Shown: piece by piece, positions 41,167 to 50,569 of the stretch
Position numbering within the stretch: position 1 is the first letter of the stretch
How the letters are laid out: every line of letters starts with the position of its first letter
From: a bacterium
GTDB lineage: Bacteria; Patescibacteriota; Patescibacteriia; 2-12-FULL-60-25
Direction: 5' to 3'
DNA length: 64,000 nt
Assembly: GCA_021796435.1 (NCBI GenBank)
Contig: JAJYXM010000016.1
Coordinates: 1,458,767 to 1,522,766 of the forward strand
The notes under the pieces: generated by a model
The model's database searches: none
Told to the model about the DNA's origin: nothing
What the model saw: the letters and a program-made list of their open reading frames with translations, nothing else
Translations under genes and position numbers: made by a program

Positions 41167-44022
41167 TTATTGGATGTTAATGTTTACACGTTCACCGGTG
41201 TGGATGTTTTCCTGTTTGTCCACGACCGCGGCAAAGACGGTGTACTTGCCTGTTTCCGGTGGCGTTTGCCAGAGGAATTGGACTAGGTTGGTGGAGGGTT
41301 GGATCTCTGAACCGATAAGTTTCGTAGAACCGTCTTGTGTCTGGAGGTAAATGTCGAGCTTGTTGATGTTGTTAATGTCGCTTATGTTGATGGATAGGTT
41401 GAAGGGGAAGCTGAATGCGTGGAGGATGTCGTTATTTGATAAGTTCATTATCTTGATGGAGATGGGTTCAGGATCCGCGTTCATGTTGATGGTGATGGTG
41501 GCGGTACCTGTGTTGCCCACGTCGTCGATGGCCTTTACTGTGACGTCGTGATATCCGCGTTCGAACGAGTTGGGGAAACTGATCTGAAGATTGTTCGAAT
41601 AGTCATTCCTTGAACCGATCATGACGCCTTCGCTCCAGGCCTCGACGCGGTTTATGGTTCTGCCGGAAGTCACCTCGAGGCTAAGTGTGCCTCCTCTTGT
41701 CTGCCATGTCGCATTCTGTTCGGGATAGGTGATACGTACGACTGGCGCGGTCTTGGGATTGTGCACGTCGTCGTATTCGGTTGGGGCAGTTGAAGTAGTG
41801 TTCCAGTTGTTGCGCTGGACCCAGCTTTGTACGGCGCTTTCCCAATTTGAGTATTGCGGGTCCTGGGAAGGGTCTTTGGGGGCTGGCCCGCGCGGATCAT
41901 CCTTATCCACGTAATACAGGATGTTGTGCGCTTGGTGGAATGTCTTTTCCTCGGTCAGTTCGGGTGGAGTGAATTCGGTGGCTAGCTTGCCTGTGACCTT
42001 ATCCAGTTTGAGAGTGACTTCGGTGCTCTTGCCGTCCAAGACAGGTTTATTCGTGGTTATAGGCGGCGGTGGAGTGAATTTTTCGACTGGCGTATTGGCA
42101 AGGCTGCGTTTCATGAAGTTCTGCCAGATAGGCGCAGCGATGACGGATCCGTCGGCGCCTGTCTTCATCTCGCTGTTGTCGTTGTTGCCCACCCAGACGC
42201 CGGCCACCAAAGAAGGTGTATAGCCCATGGTCCAGGCATCATGGAAGTTGTTGGTGGTGCCGGTCTTCGCTGCGACTGGACGATCAGGCAGCGTCAATTT
42301 GTTGTTCAGTCCGAAGATGTAGGCGCGCGAGTTGTTGTCGGACAAGATGTCAGAGACCTGATCGGCGATATTTTCGTCCATCACCTGCTCACCTTGCGGT
42401 TGGGTGAATTCCTCCAAAGTCTTTCCGTCAGAATCCTCGACCTTAAGGATGGCGGAAGTCGGATATTGGACGCCGCGATCCGCGAAAGCGGCATATGCGT
42501 TGGCGTGTTCGAGAAGTCTGACTTCACCACCTCCTAGCACCAAGGAGAGACCGAAACGGCTGCGGTCCTGGAAGGTCGTATAACCCAGTTGTTCTGCGAA
42601 ATCCAGCACGCGGCCGACGCCTACGAGGTACATCATCTTAACTGCCGGGATGTTGAGTGATCCCTGAAGCGCTTTACGCACGGTCAGAGGTCCGTTTTCC
42701 TTGAAGTTGTAGTTGCGCGGCTCATAGTCCTTGATTTCCGTCTTGAAGACGGTATTGACGTCCCAAAGGATAGTGTTTGCCGTATAACCTTTGATGAAGC
42801 CGGCGGCATAGACGATGGGTTTGAATGACGAACCCGGTTGGCGTGGGCTAAGCGCCACGTTGAATTGACCATCATTGGCGTCGTCGAAGAAATCCTTGGA
42901 TCCGACCATGGAAAGTATCTGACCGGTCTTCGGATCAAGCGCCACCAAAGCTGCGTTGCTGAATTTGTAGGCCTTGCCCTTATCCTCCACGCCCTTGGCG
43001 ACTTCTTCTTCGGCGATCTTCTGTTTGTCGTAATCCAAGGTCGTGATGACTTTCAGGCCTTTACGCTCCACCGTATTCTGACCGTATTTATCTATCAGCA
43101 GCGACCTTACATACATCACAAAGTGCGGCGCTTCGATGTTGCCGATTTTTTTGGGTATGAGTTTGGAGAGGGTGTCGACTTTCAGCGCCTCGTCGGCCTG
43201 ATCCTGGGTGATGTAGCCCTGCTCACGCATGAGGCCGATGATGTATTTTTGGCGCGCGACTAGGAGTTCCCGGTTGTCGCCACGCGTTCCGTTGCCGTAG
43301 GGTGAGTAAAGGTCAGGGGCTTGCGGTATGGCAGCCAGCAGCGCAGCCTCGTCAACAGTCAAGTCCTTGGCGGATTTTCCGAAATACGAGCGCGCGGCGG
43401 ATTCGATGCCGTAGATGGTGCTGCCATAAGGGACTTCGTTCAGGTACATCTGGAGTATCTGATCCTTGCTGAAGATGCGTTCGATCTGCAAGGAGAGCAA
43501 CACCTCTTTTATCTTTCTTGTGTAACTCCTTTCGGTGGTCAAGATGGCGTTCCTGACGAGCTGTTGGGTCAAGGTAGATGTGCCTTTGATGGATTCGCCC
43601 TTCAGGACGTTGACGACGACGGCACGCAGCATGCCGCGCCAACTGATGCCGTGATGCTGATAGAAGGTCTTGTCTTCGACCGCGATGGTGGCTTGCCCGA
43701 CATAGGCAGGAAGATCTTTGATCTGGATAAGCGTGCGGTTCTCGTCGCCGTGTATCTCGTAGAGCAGATGCGTGCCGGTGCGATCATAGATTTTAGTCGA
43801 GAGTTGCAGCTCGCGTGTGATGAGTGAGTTCGGGTCAGGAAGGTCGCGCGAGATCCAAGCCATGGCCATACTCAAGAAGAGGGCGCCAGCCAGAGCGAGA
43901 CAGCCAAAGACCAAAACCACGCCTAAAGCTATTTTTTTGAGTTTCTCTCGGTTTTTATGTTTTTGTTCAGGAGAGCTTTCTCGTCTTTTTTTCGGGATCT
44001 CTATCAGGTGCTTAATAGGCAT
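41167..44022 (-). CDS. bifunctional penicillin-binding protein, class A (PBP1A)
   Basis: A 951-aa protein. One TM segment (about residues 30-56) follows a basic cytoplasmic head. The GT51 glycosyltransferase has catalytic E116 in AVEDKTFYQHHG, followed by KGTSTLTQQLVRN. The transpeptidase has S398-xx-K401 (GSSFKP), S455-x-N457 (GSLN) and K586-T-G (AAKTGTTNNFHDAW). The last about 250 residues are Ig-like beta domains (VRITYPEQNATWQ..., VTVKAIDDVGNTGTATI), an extension typical of Patescibacteria and some Firmicutes. It builds and cross-links peptidoglycan. Start: ATG 44022, preferred to TTG at 44070. Confidence 0.95.
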   Translation of the reverse strand: MPIKHLIEIPKKRRESSPEQKHKNREKLKKIALGVVLVFGCLALAGALFLSMAMAWISRDLPDPNSLITRELQLSTKIYDRTGTHLLYEIHGDENRTLIQIKDLPAYVGQATIAVEDKTFYQHHGISWRGMLRAVVVNVLKGESIKGTSTLTQQLVRNAILTTERSYTRKIKEVLLSLQIERIFSKDQILQMYLNEVPYGSTIYGIESAARSYFGKSAKDLTVDEAALLAAIPQAPDLYSPYGNGTRGDNRELLVARQKYIIGLMREQGYITQDQADEALKVDTLSKLIPKKIGNIEAPHFVMYVRSLLIDKYGQNTVERKGLKVITTLDYDKQKIAEEEVAKGVEDKGKAYKFSNAALVALDPKTGQILSMVGSKDFFDDANDGQFNVALSPRQPGSSFKPIVYAAGFIKGYTANTILWDVNTVFKTEIKDYEPRNYNFKENGPLTVRKALQGSLNIPAVKMMYLVGVGRVLDFAEQLGYTTFQDRSRFGLSLVLGGGEVRLLEHANAYAAFADRGVQYPTSAILKVEDSDGKTLEEFTQPQGEQVMDENIADQVSDILSDNNSRAYIFGLNNKLTLPDRPVAAKTGTTNNFHDAWTMGYTPSLVAGVWVGNNDNSEMKTGADGSVIAAPIWQNFMKRSLANTPVEKFTPPPPITTNKPVLDGKSTEVTLKLDKVTGKLATEFTPPELTEEKTFHQAHNILYYVDKDDPRGPAPKDPSQDPQYSNWESAVQSWVQRNNWNTTSTAPTEYDDVHNPKTAPVVRITYPEQNATWQTRGGTLSLEVTSGRTINRVEAWSEGVMIGSRNDYSNNLQISFPNSFERGYHDVTVKAIDDVGNTGTATITINMNADPEPISIKIMNLSNNDILHAFSFPFNLSINISDINNINKLDIYLQTQDGSTKLIGSEIQPSTNLVQFLWQTPPETGKYTVFAAVVDKQENIHTGERVNINIQ

Positions 44023-44144
44023 AGTTTTTTGGCTTATTTTAGCCAAATTATTGTATTTGAGACTTGACAAACTAGGCTAGAAAAGTAATTATTTGCGGTT
44101 TAGCGGCAGACTTGCCAACTGAACCCTGACTGATTGTACCAAAT

Positions 44145-44678
44145 ATGGGAATACTGACTAATACTTTCAATTTATCGCCCAGACAACGCAAGACCGTGGT
44201 TGTGCTGATAGCGGTATTGTTGTTGACCAGTGTGCGTGTCCAGGCGGCTGAGAACCGCGATATCTTGCCTGGCGTAGCACTTTGGGAAACGGGACAATCC
44301 ATGGCTGATGACAGCGAACCTTTGGGTATAGTCGTACCTGAAAGGCTGGAGGGTGAGCTCAAAGCAGCTAAAGATGTGCCTCCGAAGAGCGTTAGGTATG
44401 TCACGATGACGGCATATTCTTCTTTGCCTTGGCAGACCGATGGGTCCCCTTTCATAACGGCGGATGGATCATATGTTCGGGATGGAATCGTGGCAGCCAA
44501 CTTCTTGAAGTTCGGAACTAAGATACGGATACCAGAACTTTTTGGGGATAAGGTGTTCGAGGTGCATGACAGGATGAATCCTCGGTTTCCTAATAGGGTC
44601 GACATCTGGATGCCGACGGTCGAATCGAACCGCCAATTCGGCATCAAGCATAACGTAAGAATAGAGATTCTAAGGTGA
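44145..44678 (+). CDS. 3D-domain secreted protein (paralogue of the 5573 gene)
   Basis: A 177-aa protein with a hydrophobic N-terminus (TVVVLIAVLLLTSVRVQAAE) and a 3D domain from about residue 86: YVTMTAYSSLPWQTDGSPF, FLKFGTKIRIPELFGDKVFEVHDRM, NRVDIWM. The aspartates are D99, D142 and D153. N-terminus and domain both align with the 5573 protein, so these are paralogues, but the linkers differ. Peptidoglycan-directed activity is likely. Confidence 0.8.
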   Translation: MGILTNTFNLSPRQRKTVVVLIAVLLLTSVRVQAAENRDILPGVALWETGQSMADDSEPLGIVVPERLEGELKAAKDVPPKSVRYVTMTAYSSLPWQTDGSPFITADGSYVRDGIVAANFLKFGTKIRIPELFGDKVFEVHDRMNPRFPNRVDIWMPTVESNRQFGIKHNVRIEILR

Positions 44679-44690
44679 AACGACGAGGCC

Positions 44691-44716
44691 CCATCCCGGA
44701 TGGAGGGCTTTTTTAG
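44691..44716 (+). terminator. terminator after the second 3D gene
   Basis: gccccatcc-cg-ggatggagggc stem (one bulge), then ttttt. Confidence 0.65.
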
Positions 44717-44807
44717 ACTTAATCATCCCTCGACAAATATCAGCGGAATTGGTAAATTCCTGTCGCCCCAATCATAGGGGTAGGAGGTTTCAACCCTTAT
44801 TTTTCGA

Positions 44808-44882
44808 GGCCAGATAGCCAAGTGGTAAGGCACGGGTCTGCAAAACCTGTATTCGCGGGTTCGATTCCCGCTCTGGCCTCCA
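44808..44882 (+). tRNA. tRNA-Cys (GCA)
   Basis: Acceptor GGCCAGA / TCTGGCC, anticodon loop CTGCAAA (GCA) in stem ACGGGT.../...ACCTGT, T arm GCGGG-TTCGATT-CCCGC, discriminator T as in tRNA-Cys, encoded CCA. Confidence 0.95.
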
Positions 44883-44933
44883 TCAATAAGCGTTAAATCC
44901 GAAGGATTGAAGCTGCATGCCTTTTTGTGAATT

Positions 44934-45641
44934 ATGTTGATACTTGGTCATCGCGGTAGGCAGACGCGACAAATGTCCGAAGATACCCTAGAGTCGTTCT
45001 CGAACGCCATCGCTCAAGGAGCCGATGGTATCGAGATGGATTTACGTTTGGCGAAGGATGGCGAGGTTGTAGTGGTGCACGATCCGAATCTCCACCGAAT
45101 CGCAGGAACGGCTTTGAAGGTAGAACAACTGACCACGGCAGAACTGAAAGCCTTGCCTCTGAGATACGGCGGGTGCATCCCAACCTTGAACGAAGTGACG
45201 GCGCATATCCATGCACCAAGCATCTTGGATTTCGAGATAAAGCATAAGGCCGTAGTAGAACCCTTGCTGAAGAAATTGAAGACCAGCTCAGGTCTGCGTG
45301 AAAGGACATTGATCTCATCCTTCAGCCTAAAGATGCTGAAAGCAGTAAAGGATGAAATACCGGATGCGCGCGTCATCATATTGCAGTCGCGCTGGCACCT
45401 TCCTTTGCGTAGCAAGCAGTGGTTCGCAAGACTAGAGAAGCTTGCACCGTTCGCCGTCGCATTCCCCTTCCCCGTCTTGAACAAAAGGAGGGTCGAAGCT
45501 TTGCACCAGCGAGGATTCAGGGTCGGCGTATGGGATTACGGCCCGTATATACCGCGAGACGCCAGACGCCTTAGGTCATTGAATTTGGATTTGGCCATCG
45601 TAAGATGGATAGAAAAATTGCGTAATGAGCTTGAAGCGTAG
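44934..45641 (+). CDS. glycerophosphodiester phosphodiesterase (GDPD)
   Basis: A 235-aa TIM-barrel enzyme. Catalytic HRG at residues 6-8, metal ligands E34 and D36 in DGIEMDLRL, H49 in VVVVHDPNLHR. It cuts glycerophosphodiesters to glycerol-3-phosphate, either in lipid breakdown or in phospholipid turnover. No signal peptide, so a cytoplasmic UgpQ-like role is likely. Ends about 40 nt before polA. Confidence 0.88.
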   Translation: MLILGHRGRQTRQMSEDTLESFSNAIAQGADGIEMDLRLAKDGEVVVVHDPNLHRIAGTALKVEQLTTAELKALPLRYGGCIPTLNEVTAHIHAPSILDFEIKHKAVVEPLLKKLKTSSGLRERTLISSFSLKMLKAVKDEIPDARVIILQSRWHLPLRSKQWFARLEKLAPFAVAFPFPVLNKRRVEALHQRGFRVGVWDYGPYIPRDARRLRSLNLDLAIVRWIEKLRNELEA

Positions 45642-45678
45642 TCTTTTAGCTTTTGCATAAGTGCGCTATTTTGTAGCT

Positions 45679-48339
45679 ATGTCTGAAAAAGCTCTTGTAA
45701 TAGATGCGAATGCTTTGTTGCATCGTGCCTGGCATGCATTGCCGCCGCTTACTTCGCCTGACGGTGTTTTGGTCAACGCAATCTATGGTTTTTCCATGGT
45801 TTTGTTGAAGGTCTTGGAGACCGAGAGGCCGGATTATCTGGCGGTGTGTTGGGACACCGCGGCTCCGACGTTCCGTCATGAAGCTGAACCTCAATATAAA
45901 GCGCAAAGAGAAGAACAGCCGCAAGAGTTTTATGATCAGGCGCCAGAGGTCAAAAAGGTCGTGGCGGCGTTGGGCGGCACAAATCTCGAGTTGGATGGGT
46001 TCGAGGCTGATGACCTTTTAGGTACTTTAGCGAAACGCATGTCGGCCAAGGGAATTGATGTGACGCTTTTGACGAGCGATAAGGACGCCTGGCAAGCCAT
46101 CGGGAAGCGGGTGAAAGTCGTAGCATTCAAGAAAGGAGTAAGCGAAACGCAGACTTACGACGAAGACAGCCTGAAGACGTTGGTCGGTCTGCGGCCTGAT
46201 CAGATCGTAGACTTCAAGGCGATGCGCGGCGATGCATCGGATAACCTTAAAGGCGTCCCGGGCATAGGTGAAGTCACGGCAACCAAGCTTCTGCAGGAGT
46301 ATGGTGACCTGGAAGGGATCCTGAAGGCTGCGCATGACGCCAAGAGCGGAATGACTGCTTCCGTAAGGAGCAAGCTGATCGCCGGCGAAGCTTCTGCGCG
46401 GGCTACGCTGCCCTTGGTGAGGTTGGTAACCGATGTACCGATAGCCGGAGATCTGGATGACCTGAGACGCAAGCCGGTGGACGTAAAGGAGTTGAGAGGC
46501 TTGTTCATGGGTTTCGGTTTCAAGACATTGCTGGCACGTCTGGCCTTGAAGGAAGAGAAGCGCCAAGAACCAGAAAAAAAGGAAATCAAGACCGCAACCG
46601 CTGCAAAGGCTGGCGCTGCCGGAGCAGGTCCGTGCGCTTTCATGACGGACGTCGCCTCTTTCGTCGCTATGGTGGATGACGGTGATGAGATCTGTATCCA
46701 GCAAGTCGATCTGCCTCAAGAGTCATTGTTCGGCGATGTGCCGGTGTTAGCCTTAGCCTCCTGGTCAGGGGTCTTGGCGGTCACGCAACAAAAGTTGGAC
46801 GAAGCGGCGCAACTAGGCGTGTTGAAGGCGTTGTTGGAGAACCCGAGGATCATAAAATCAGGGCACGGCTTGAAAAGAAGCATGCACTGGTGTGCGGATA
46901 AGGGCATTGCTTTGGCTGGTTTGGGTTTCGATACGGAGATCGCAGCTTATCTTTTGTCTGCCGGCGAAGGCGGATATGACCTCGAAGAGTTGGCGAACAA
47001 CAGGTTGGGTCTGATGAAAGAAGCGGAGTGTGCTGATGCGGTTTTCCTTGTCGATGCGATACGCAAACTAATACCTGGGTTGAGGAATGAGATAGAGCGT
47101 GACGGCCTGACCGACGTATTACAAAAGTATGAGTTACCCCTGATACCTGTGCTGGCAGAGATGGAAGAGGATGGGATCATGATAGACAAGAAGTATTTCA
47201 AGAGATTGTCCCGGGACTTCACGGCAGACAAGCAGCGCCTGGAAAAAGAGATGGTCGAGATGGCCGGCGAGGATTTCAATCCCGCATCCCCTATCCAACT
47301 TTCCCATGTGTTGTTCGATGTGTTGGGTATTTCCGCGAAAGGCATCAAACGGGGTAAGACCGGAATCTCAACCGCAGCGGCTGAATTGGATAAATTGAAA
47401 GGCGTTCATCCGATAATCGAGAAGATAACGGAATATCGAGAGGTGGCCAAGCTGCTCTCGACATACATCGATACGTTGCCTCTGTTAATCGATGCCGATG
47501 ACAGAGTCCATACAACATTCAATCAAGTGGCGACCGCAACGGGAAGGCTGTCTTCGATGAATCCGAATCTGCAGAACATCCCGATCAGGACCGATCAGGG
47601 ACGTCGCATCAGGCGCGGCTTCATCGCGAAAGAAGGTCATAAGTTGGTTTCCTGCGACTATTCACAGATCGAACTACGCGTGATAGCGGCGCTCTCTAAA
47701 GACGAGATGATGTTGAAGGCATTCGCCCAAGGACACGACATCCATGTAGCGACGGCTGCGGCCATTTGGGGCGTATCTTTGGATGCGGTGACGAAAGAGA
47801 TGAGGCGAGCGGCTAAAGCGATCAATTTCGGAATCGTTTATGGACAGGGTCCGCAAGGGCTGGCCCGTTCCGCGGGGATACCGATGGATCAAGCGAGGAT
47901 TTTCATCGATGATTATTTCCAGGTATATTCAGGCATCAAGGAATTCTTGGATAAGACCAAGGCGCTAGCGCACGAGAAGGGTTTCGTCGAAACACTTTTT
48001 GGCAGACGTCGGATGTTGTCTGACATAAATTCGCCAAGACCAGACATCAGGGCTGCGAGCGAACGTATGGCGATAAACATGCCTGTACAAGGGACGGCCG
48101 CAGATATCATGAAGTCAGCGATGATCAAGGTGCACGCTGAGCTCGTAAGCATCTCGAAAGATTCCAGGATGCTGTTGCAGGTGCATGATGAGTTGGTCTT
48201 GGAGGTGCCTGCAATTGAAGTGATGAAAGTGGCGGAGAAAGTGAAAAAGATCATGGAAGAAGCCGAAAGCATAGGCTGCCCGATCGTAGTCGAGGCTAAA
48301 CAGGGGGACAACTGGGAAGAGATGAGCAAAATCGTATAG
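45679..48339 (+). CDS. polA: DNA polymerase I
   Basis: An 886-aa enzyme. The 5'-3' exonuclease domain (residues 1 to about 285) has VIDANALLHRAWHA and DGFEADDLLGTLA. The middle domain (about 310-470) keeps the fold but has lost the DxE and other acidic residues of the 3'-5' exonuclease, so proofreading is probably absent. The polymerase has motif A SCDYSQIELRVIAALS, motif B RRAAKAINFGIVYGQG and motif C LLQVHDELVLEV. It acts in lagging-strand maturation and repair. Start: ATG 45679, not the GTG at 45661. Confidence 0.97.
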   Translation: MSEKALVIDANALLHRAWHALPPLTSPDGVLVNAIYGFSMVLLKVLETERPDYLAVCWDTAAPTFRHEAEPQYKAQREEQPQEFYDQAPEVKKVVAALGGTNLELDGFEADDLLGTLAKRMSAKGIDVTLLTSDKDAWQAIGKRVKVVAFKKGVSETQTYDEDSLKTLVGLRPDQIVDFKAMRGDASDNLKGVPGIGEVTATKLLQEYGDLEGILKAAHDAKSGMTASVRSKLIAGEASARATLPLVRLVTDVPIAGDLDDLRRKPVDVKELRGLFMGFGFKTLLARLALKEEKRQEPEKKEIKTATAAKAGAAGAGPCAFMTDVASFVAMVDDGDEICIQQVDLPQESLFGDVPVLALASWSGVLAVTQQKLDEAAQLGVLKALLENPRIIKSGHGLKRSMHWCADKGIALAGLGFDTEIAAYLLSAGEGGYDLEELANNRLGLMKEAECADAVFLVDAIRKLIPGLRNEIERDGLTDVLQKYELPLIPVLAEMEEDGIMIDKKYFKRLSRDFTADKQRLEKEMVEMAGEDFNPASPIQLSHVLFDVLGISAKGIKRGKTGISTAAAELDKLKGVHPIIEKITEYREVAKLLSTYIDTLPLLIDADDRVHTTFNQVATATGRLSSMNPNLQNIPIRTDQGRRIRRGFIAKEGHKLVSCDYSQIELRVIAALSKDEMMLKAFAQGHDIHVATAAAIWGVSLDAVTKEMRRAAKAINFGIVYGQGPQGLARSAGIPMDQARIFIDDYFQVYSGIKEFLDKTKALAHEKGFVETLFGRRRMLSDINSPRPDIRAASERMAINMPVQGTAADIMKSAMIKVHAELVSISKDSRMLLQVHDELVLEVPAIEVMKVAEKVKKIMEEAESIGCPIVVEAKQGDNWEEMSKIV

Positions 48340-48385
48340 CCATTCCCCTATTCACTTTCCTTCGACTTCGGGATAGGCTGTACGC

Positions 48386-49216
48386 ATGTTATTGATCTGT
48401 TCGGGTAAAGACACATTCCGTTCAAGGCAAAAAGCTCAGGAGCTGGTGAACGCATTCAAGTCTAAATTCGACGCCAGCGGTTTTTCGGTAGAAAATATCG
48501 ACGCCAAGAACATAGACAGCGTGCTGAACCAGACCGGCGCCATGTCGATGTTTTCGACCAGGAGGCTCATCAGATGCGACGGCTTGTTAGCGCAGATAAA
48601 ACCGGTCCAACTTAAGACTTTGATCAGGCGCCTTAAGGAAGACGCGTCAGGAATAATATTGATTTCATTAGAAGCAGATGATGTGAGCGAGAAGATCCTG
48701 AAAGACCTTAAGGACGTCGAGGTCCATAGGTACGAATTCGATACGATGGGAACGGCAGAATTCAGGCAGTGGTGCAAAACCATCGCAAAACAATTCCAAC
48801 TGACCGAGAAGCAAACCATGGCTATCGCTGACAGATATTGTCCGGATACATGGTTGGCTTATCAAGAGATGACGAAATCGTGGGCTAATCCGGATGCGCC
48901 TCTTGTACAGTTGGAGTCTGATGAAGGGAATGTATTCGGTGCAATCGGGAAGTATTTCTCCAAATCATCGGGTTGGAGAGCGCTGTTACATGAATTTTCG
49001 GAAGATCAAATCCCCTCTTTGCTTTATGGACAGGGCAAGAACGGCCTGAAAGTACAGGATGGGCAGGACGTGAGGTTGCCTAGTTTCGCTAAGAATAATT
49101 TTTTACGTACAAAGAAAGAAGATTTGTTAGCAGGAACAAAAAGCGGTGCAGATGCGTTGTTTCTTTCCAGGACTGGCTTGTGTACTCCGGATGAAACTGA
49201 AATTTTTTACGAATAA
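48386..49216 (+). CDS. holA: DNA polymerase III delta subunit-like protein
   Basis: A 276-aa protein, shorter than the usual 330-345. It shows the HolA layout: LLICSGKDTFRSRQKAQELV at the start, MFSTRRLIRCDGLL, a weak AAA+-like core and an all-helical C-terminus. The family is loosely conserved. What decides the call is context: holA next to rpsT is one of the most conserved pairs in bacteria, and here rpsT is convergent directly behind it. It opens the clamp within the loader complex. Confidence 0.75.
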   Translation: MLLICSGKDTFRSRQKAQELVNAFKSKFDASGFSVENIDAKNIDSVLNQTGAMSMFSTRRLIRCDGLLAQIKPVQLKTLIRRLKEDASGIILISLEADDVSEKILKDLKDVEVHRYEFDTMGTAEFRQWCKTIAKQFQLTEKQTMAIADRYCPDTWLAYQEMTKSWANPDAPLVQLESDEGNVFGAIGKYFSKSSGWRALLHEFSEDQIPSLLYGQGKNGLKVQDGQDVRLPSFAKNNFLRTKKEDLLAGTKSGADALFLSRTGLCTPDETEIFYE

Positions 49217-49249
49217 AAAATCACCCCGTTGCATTGCGGGGTGATTTTT
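49215..49249. terminator. bidirectional terminator (holA / rpsT)
   Basis: aaaaaatcaccccg-ttgcattg-cggggtgatttttt, perfect stem with runs on both strands. Confidence 0.9.
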
Positions 49250-49516
49250 TTATTTTCCGGCTTTTGCCAACGATTTCATCAAAGATGATTTTTTCCTTGA
49301 GGCTTTATTTTTTTTGACTATCCCCACCTTAACCGCTTTATCCATGATCTGCTGAAAGCGCGTTATGTGTGTTTTTGCTTCTTCAAAATTTTTAGCATCC
49401 AATGCTTTTTTGCTTGCATTCGTTAAAAATTTGATGTAGCTCTTGAGCTTATCGTTGTGAGCCTGGCGTTTTTTTGTCTGACGCAAGTGCTTGATGGAAG
49501 CTTGCTTATTTGGCAT
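49250..49516 (-). CDS. rpsT: 30S ribosomal protein S20
   Basis: An 88-aa basic protein: MPNKQASIKHLRQTKKRQAHN, LTNASKKALDAKNFEEAK, QIMDKAVKVGIVKKNKASRKKSSLMKSL. These match the three-helix S20 pattern and its KGxIHKNxAxRKKSRL end. It binds 16S rRNA. Own transcript, convergent with holA. Confidence 0.95.
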   Translation of the reverse strand: MPNKQASIKHLRQTKKRQAHNDKLKSYIKFLTNASKKALDAKNFEEAKTHITRFQQIMDKAVKVGIVKKNKASRKKSSLMKSLAKAGK

Positions 49517-49615
49517 AGATTGTCAGAAGAATATACGTAAACTTACAGATTCAGTCAAGAGACGATTCTGGCATTGACTTTGGGCATCGAATATCTTATT
49601 CTATTTTAGCTAAAT

Positions 49616-49643
49616 TTGTACTTATTAGTTTGTCGTATATTAT
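49616..49643 (+). promoter_or_regulatory. promoter of tRNA-Arg(CCT)
   Basis: TTGTAC at 49616-49621, 16-bp spacer, TATTAT at 49638-49643. A second candidate, TTGACT-17-TATTCT, is at 49574-49602. Confidence 0.55.
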
Positions 49644-49655
49644 TTTACGACGCAT

Positions 49656-49729
49656 GTCTCCATAGTTCAAGGGAAGAATAAGGGACTCCTAAGCCCTAGA
49701 TGGTGGTTCGATTCCACCTGGAGACACCA
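49656..49729 (+). tRNA. tRNA-Arg (CCT)
   Basis: Acceptor GTCTCCA / TGGAGAC, anticodon loop CTCCTAA (CCT), T arm GGTGG-TTCGATT-CCACC, discriminator A, encoded CCA. One mismatch closes the anticodon stem. Confidence 0.92.
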
Positions 49730-49771
49730 GGAGAATATTTAGATCGAATATTGTCCCGGTGTCTCCAAAAT

Positions 49772-49787
49772 TGTTTCACGTGAAACA
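49772..49787. promoter_or_regulatory. parS-like site 1
   Basis: TGTTTCACGTGAAACA, exact match to the ParB-binding consensus TGTTNCACGTGAAACA; lies between the two tRNA genes. Confidence 0.85.
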
Positions 49788-49791
49788 ATCT

Positions 49792-49868
49792 GGGCCGGTA
49801 GCTCAGTTGGCTAGAGCGCTGCATTCGCATTGCAGAGGTCGGGGGTTCGAATCCCCCTCGGTCCACCA
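49792..49868 (+). tRNA. tRNA-Ala (CGC)
   Basis: Acceptor GGGCCGG / TCGGTCC, D arm GCTCAGTTGGCTAGAGC, anticodon stem-loop CTGCA-TTCGCAT-TGCAG (CGC), T arm GGGGG-TTCGAAT-CCCCC, encoded CCA. Confidence 0.95.
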
Positions 49869-49905
49869 ATACAAATAATCGCCAGATGGCGATTATTTGT
49901 ATTGG
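49866..49905 (+). terminator. long hairpin after tRNA-Ala
   Basis: An 18-bp perfect stem (49866-49883 with 49888-49905) around loop agat; its left arm includes the tRNA CCA. Followed by ataaattttg. Confidence 0.7.
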
Positions 49906-49933
49906 ATAAATTTTGTATTTGGAAAGTAGCAAT

Positions 49934-49949
49934 TGTTTCACGTGAAACA
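49934..49949. promoter_or_regulatory. parS-like site 2
   Basis: TGTTTCACGTGAAACA, exact. Confidence 0.85.
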
Positions 49950-50119
49950 ATTATTTTGGCTTAAATTTATGAAGATGTATTAGATGCTGATTAGATCTTG
50001 CTGTTGTTTATAGATATAAGTCTAAATTAATGGATATCAATTTGATTTTAAACGGAATTTGGAAATCAAAATTTTGATTTAAGTTTAAAACAAATAACTT
50101 TTTTGTGACTATTTAAAAA

Positions 50120-50135
50120 TGTTTCACGTGAAACA
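50120..50135. promoter_or_regulatory. parS-like site 3
   Basis: TGTTTCACGTGAAACA, exact. Confidence 0.85.
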
Positions 50136-50211
50136 ATATTGTTAGAATAAAATGGAAGCAGTTAATGTAAAAAATATTTTTGCTGGATTTTGGCAATGTG
50201 ACAATAAACAA

Positions 50212-50227
50212 TGTTTCATGTGAAACA
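50212..50227. promoter_or_regulatory. parS-like site 4 (one mismatch)
   Basis: TGTTTCATGTGAAACA; the central C is T. Flanked by matching arms aataaacaa / ttgtttatt. Confidence 0.7.
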
Positions 50228-50375
50228 TTGTTTATTTATGATTATGATTTAAAGCAAAAATATTTTGTTAGAATTGTATTTTTGTAATGTTTTTGTAAAA
50301 CTAAAGCGTAAACAAAAATAATTTAATCACTTGAATTTTGTATCTAATGAGTATTTGAATTTATGATCTGCTGAT

Positions 50376-50391
50376 TGTTTCACGTGAAACA
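50376..50391. promoter_or_regulatory. parS-like site 5
   Basis: TGTTTCACGTGAAACA, exact, inside the longer palindrome ctgctgat...atcagcag. Confidence 0.85.
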
Positions 50392-50569
50392 ATCAGCAGT
50401 CTTAGAATATTTTTAGTGATATTCTAAACTACATTCAGGAACCTATATTTTTCTTAACGTAGATTTAATGGAGCTGTTAATTCAATACAAAGAACTTAGT
50501 GAAAACAAATATGGTTTTAAAATGCTGCTTAAAAGGTTTAGTAGTTAATCTATATAGTTATATGTAAAT

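Noticed and set aside
49696..49950. An 84-codon minus-strand frame with the repeated peptide FHVKQ
   Set aside because: FHVKQ is simply the translation of parS (TTTCACGTGAAACA); the frame also runs through both tRNA genes.
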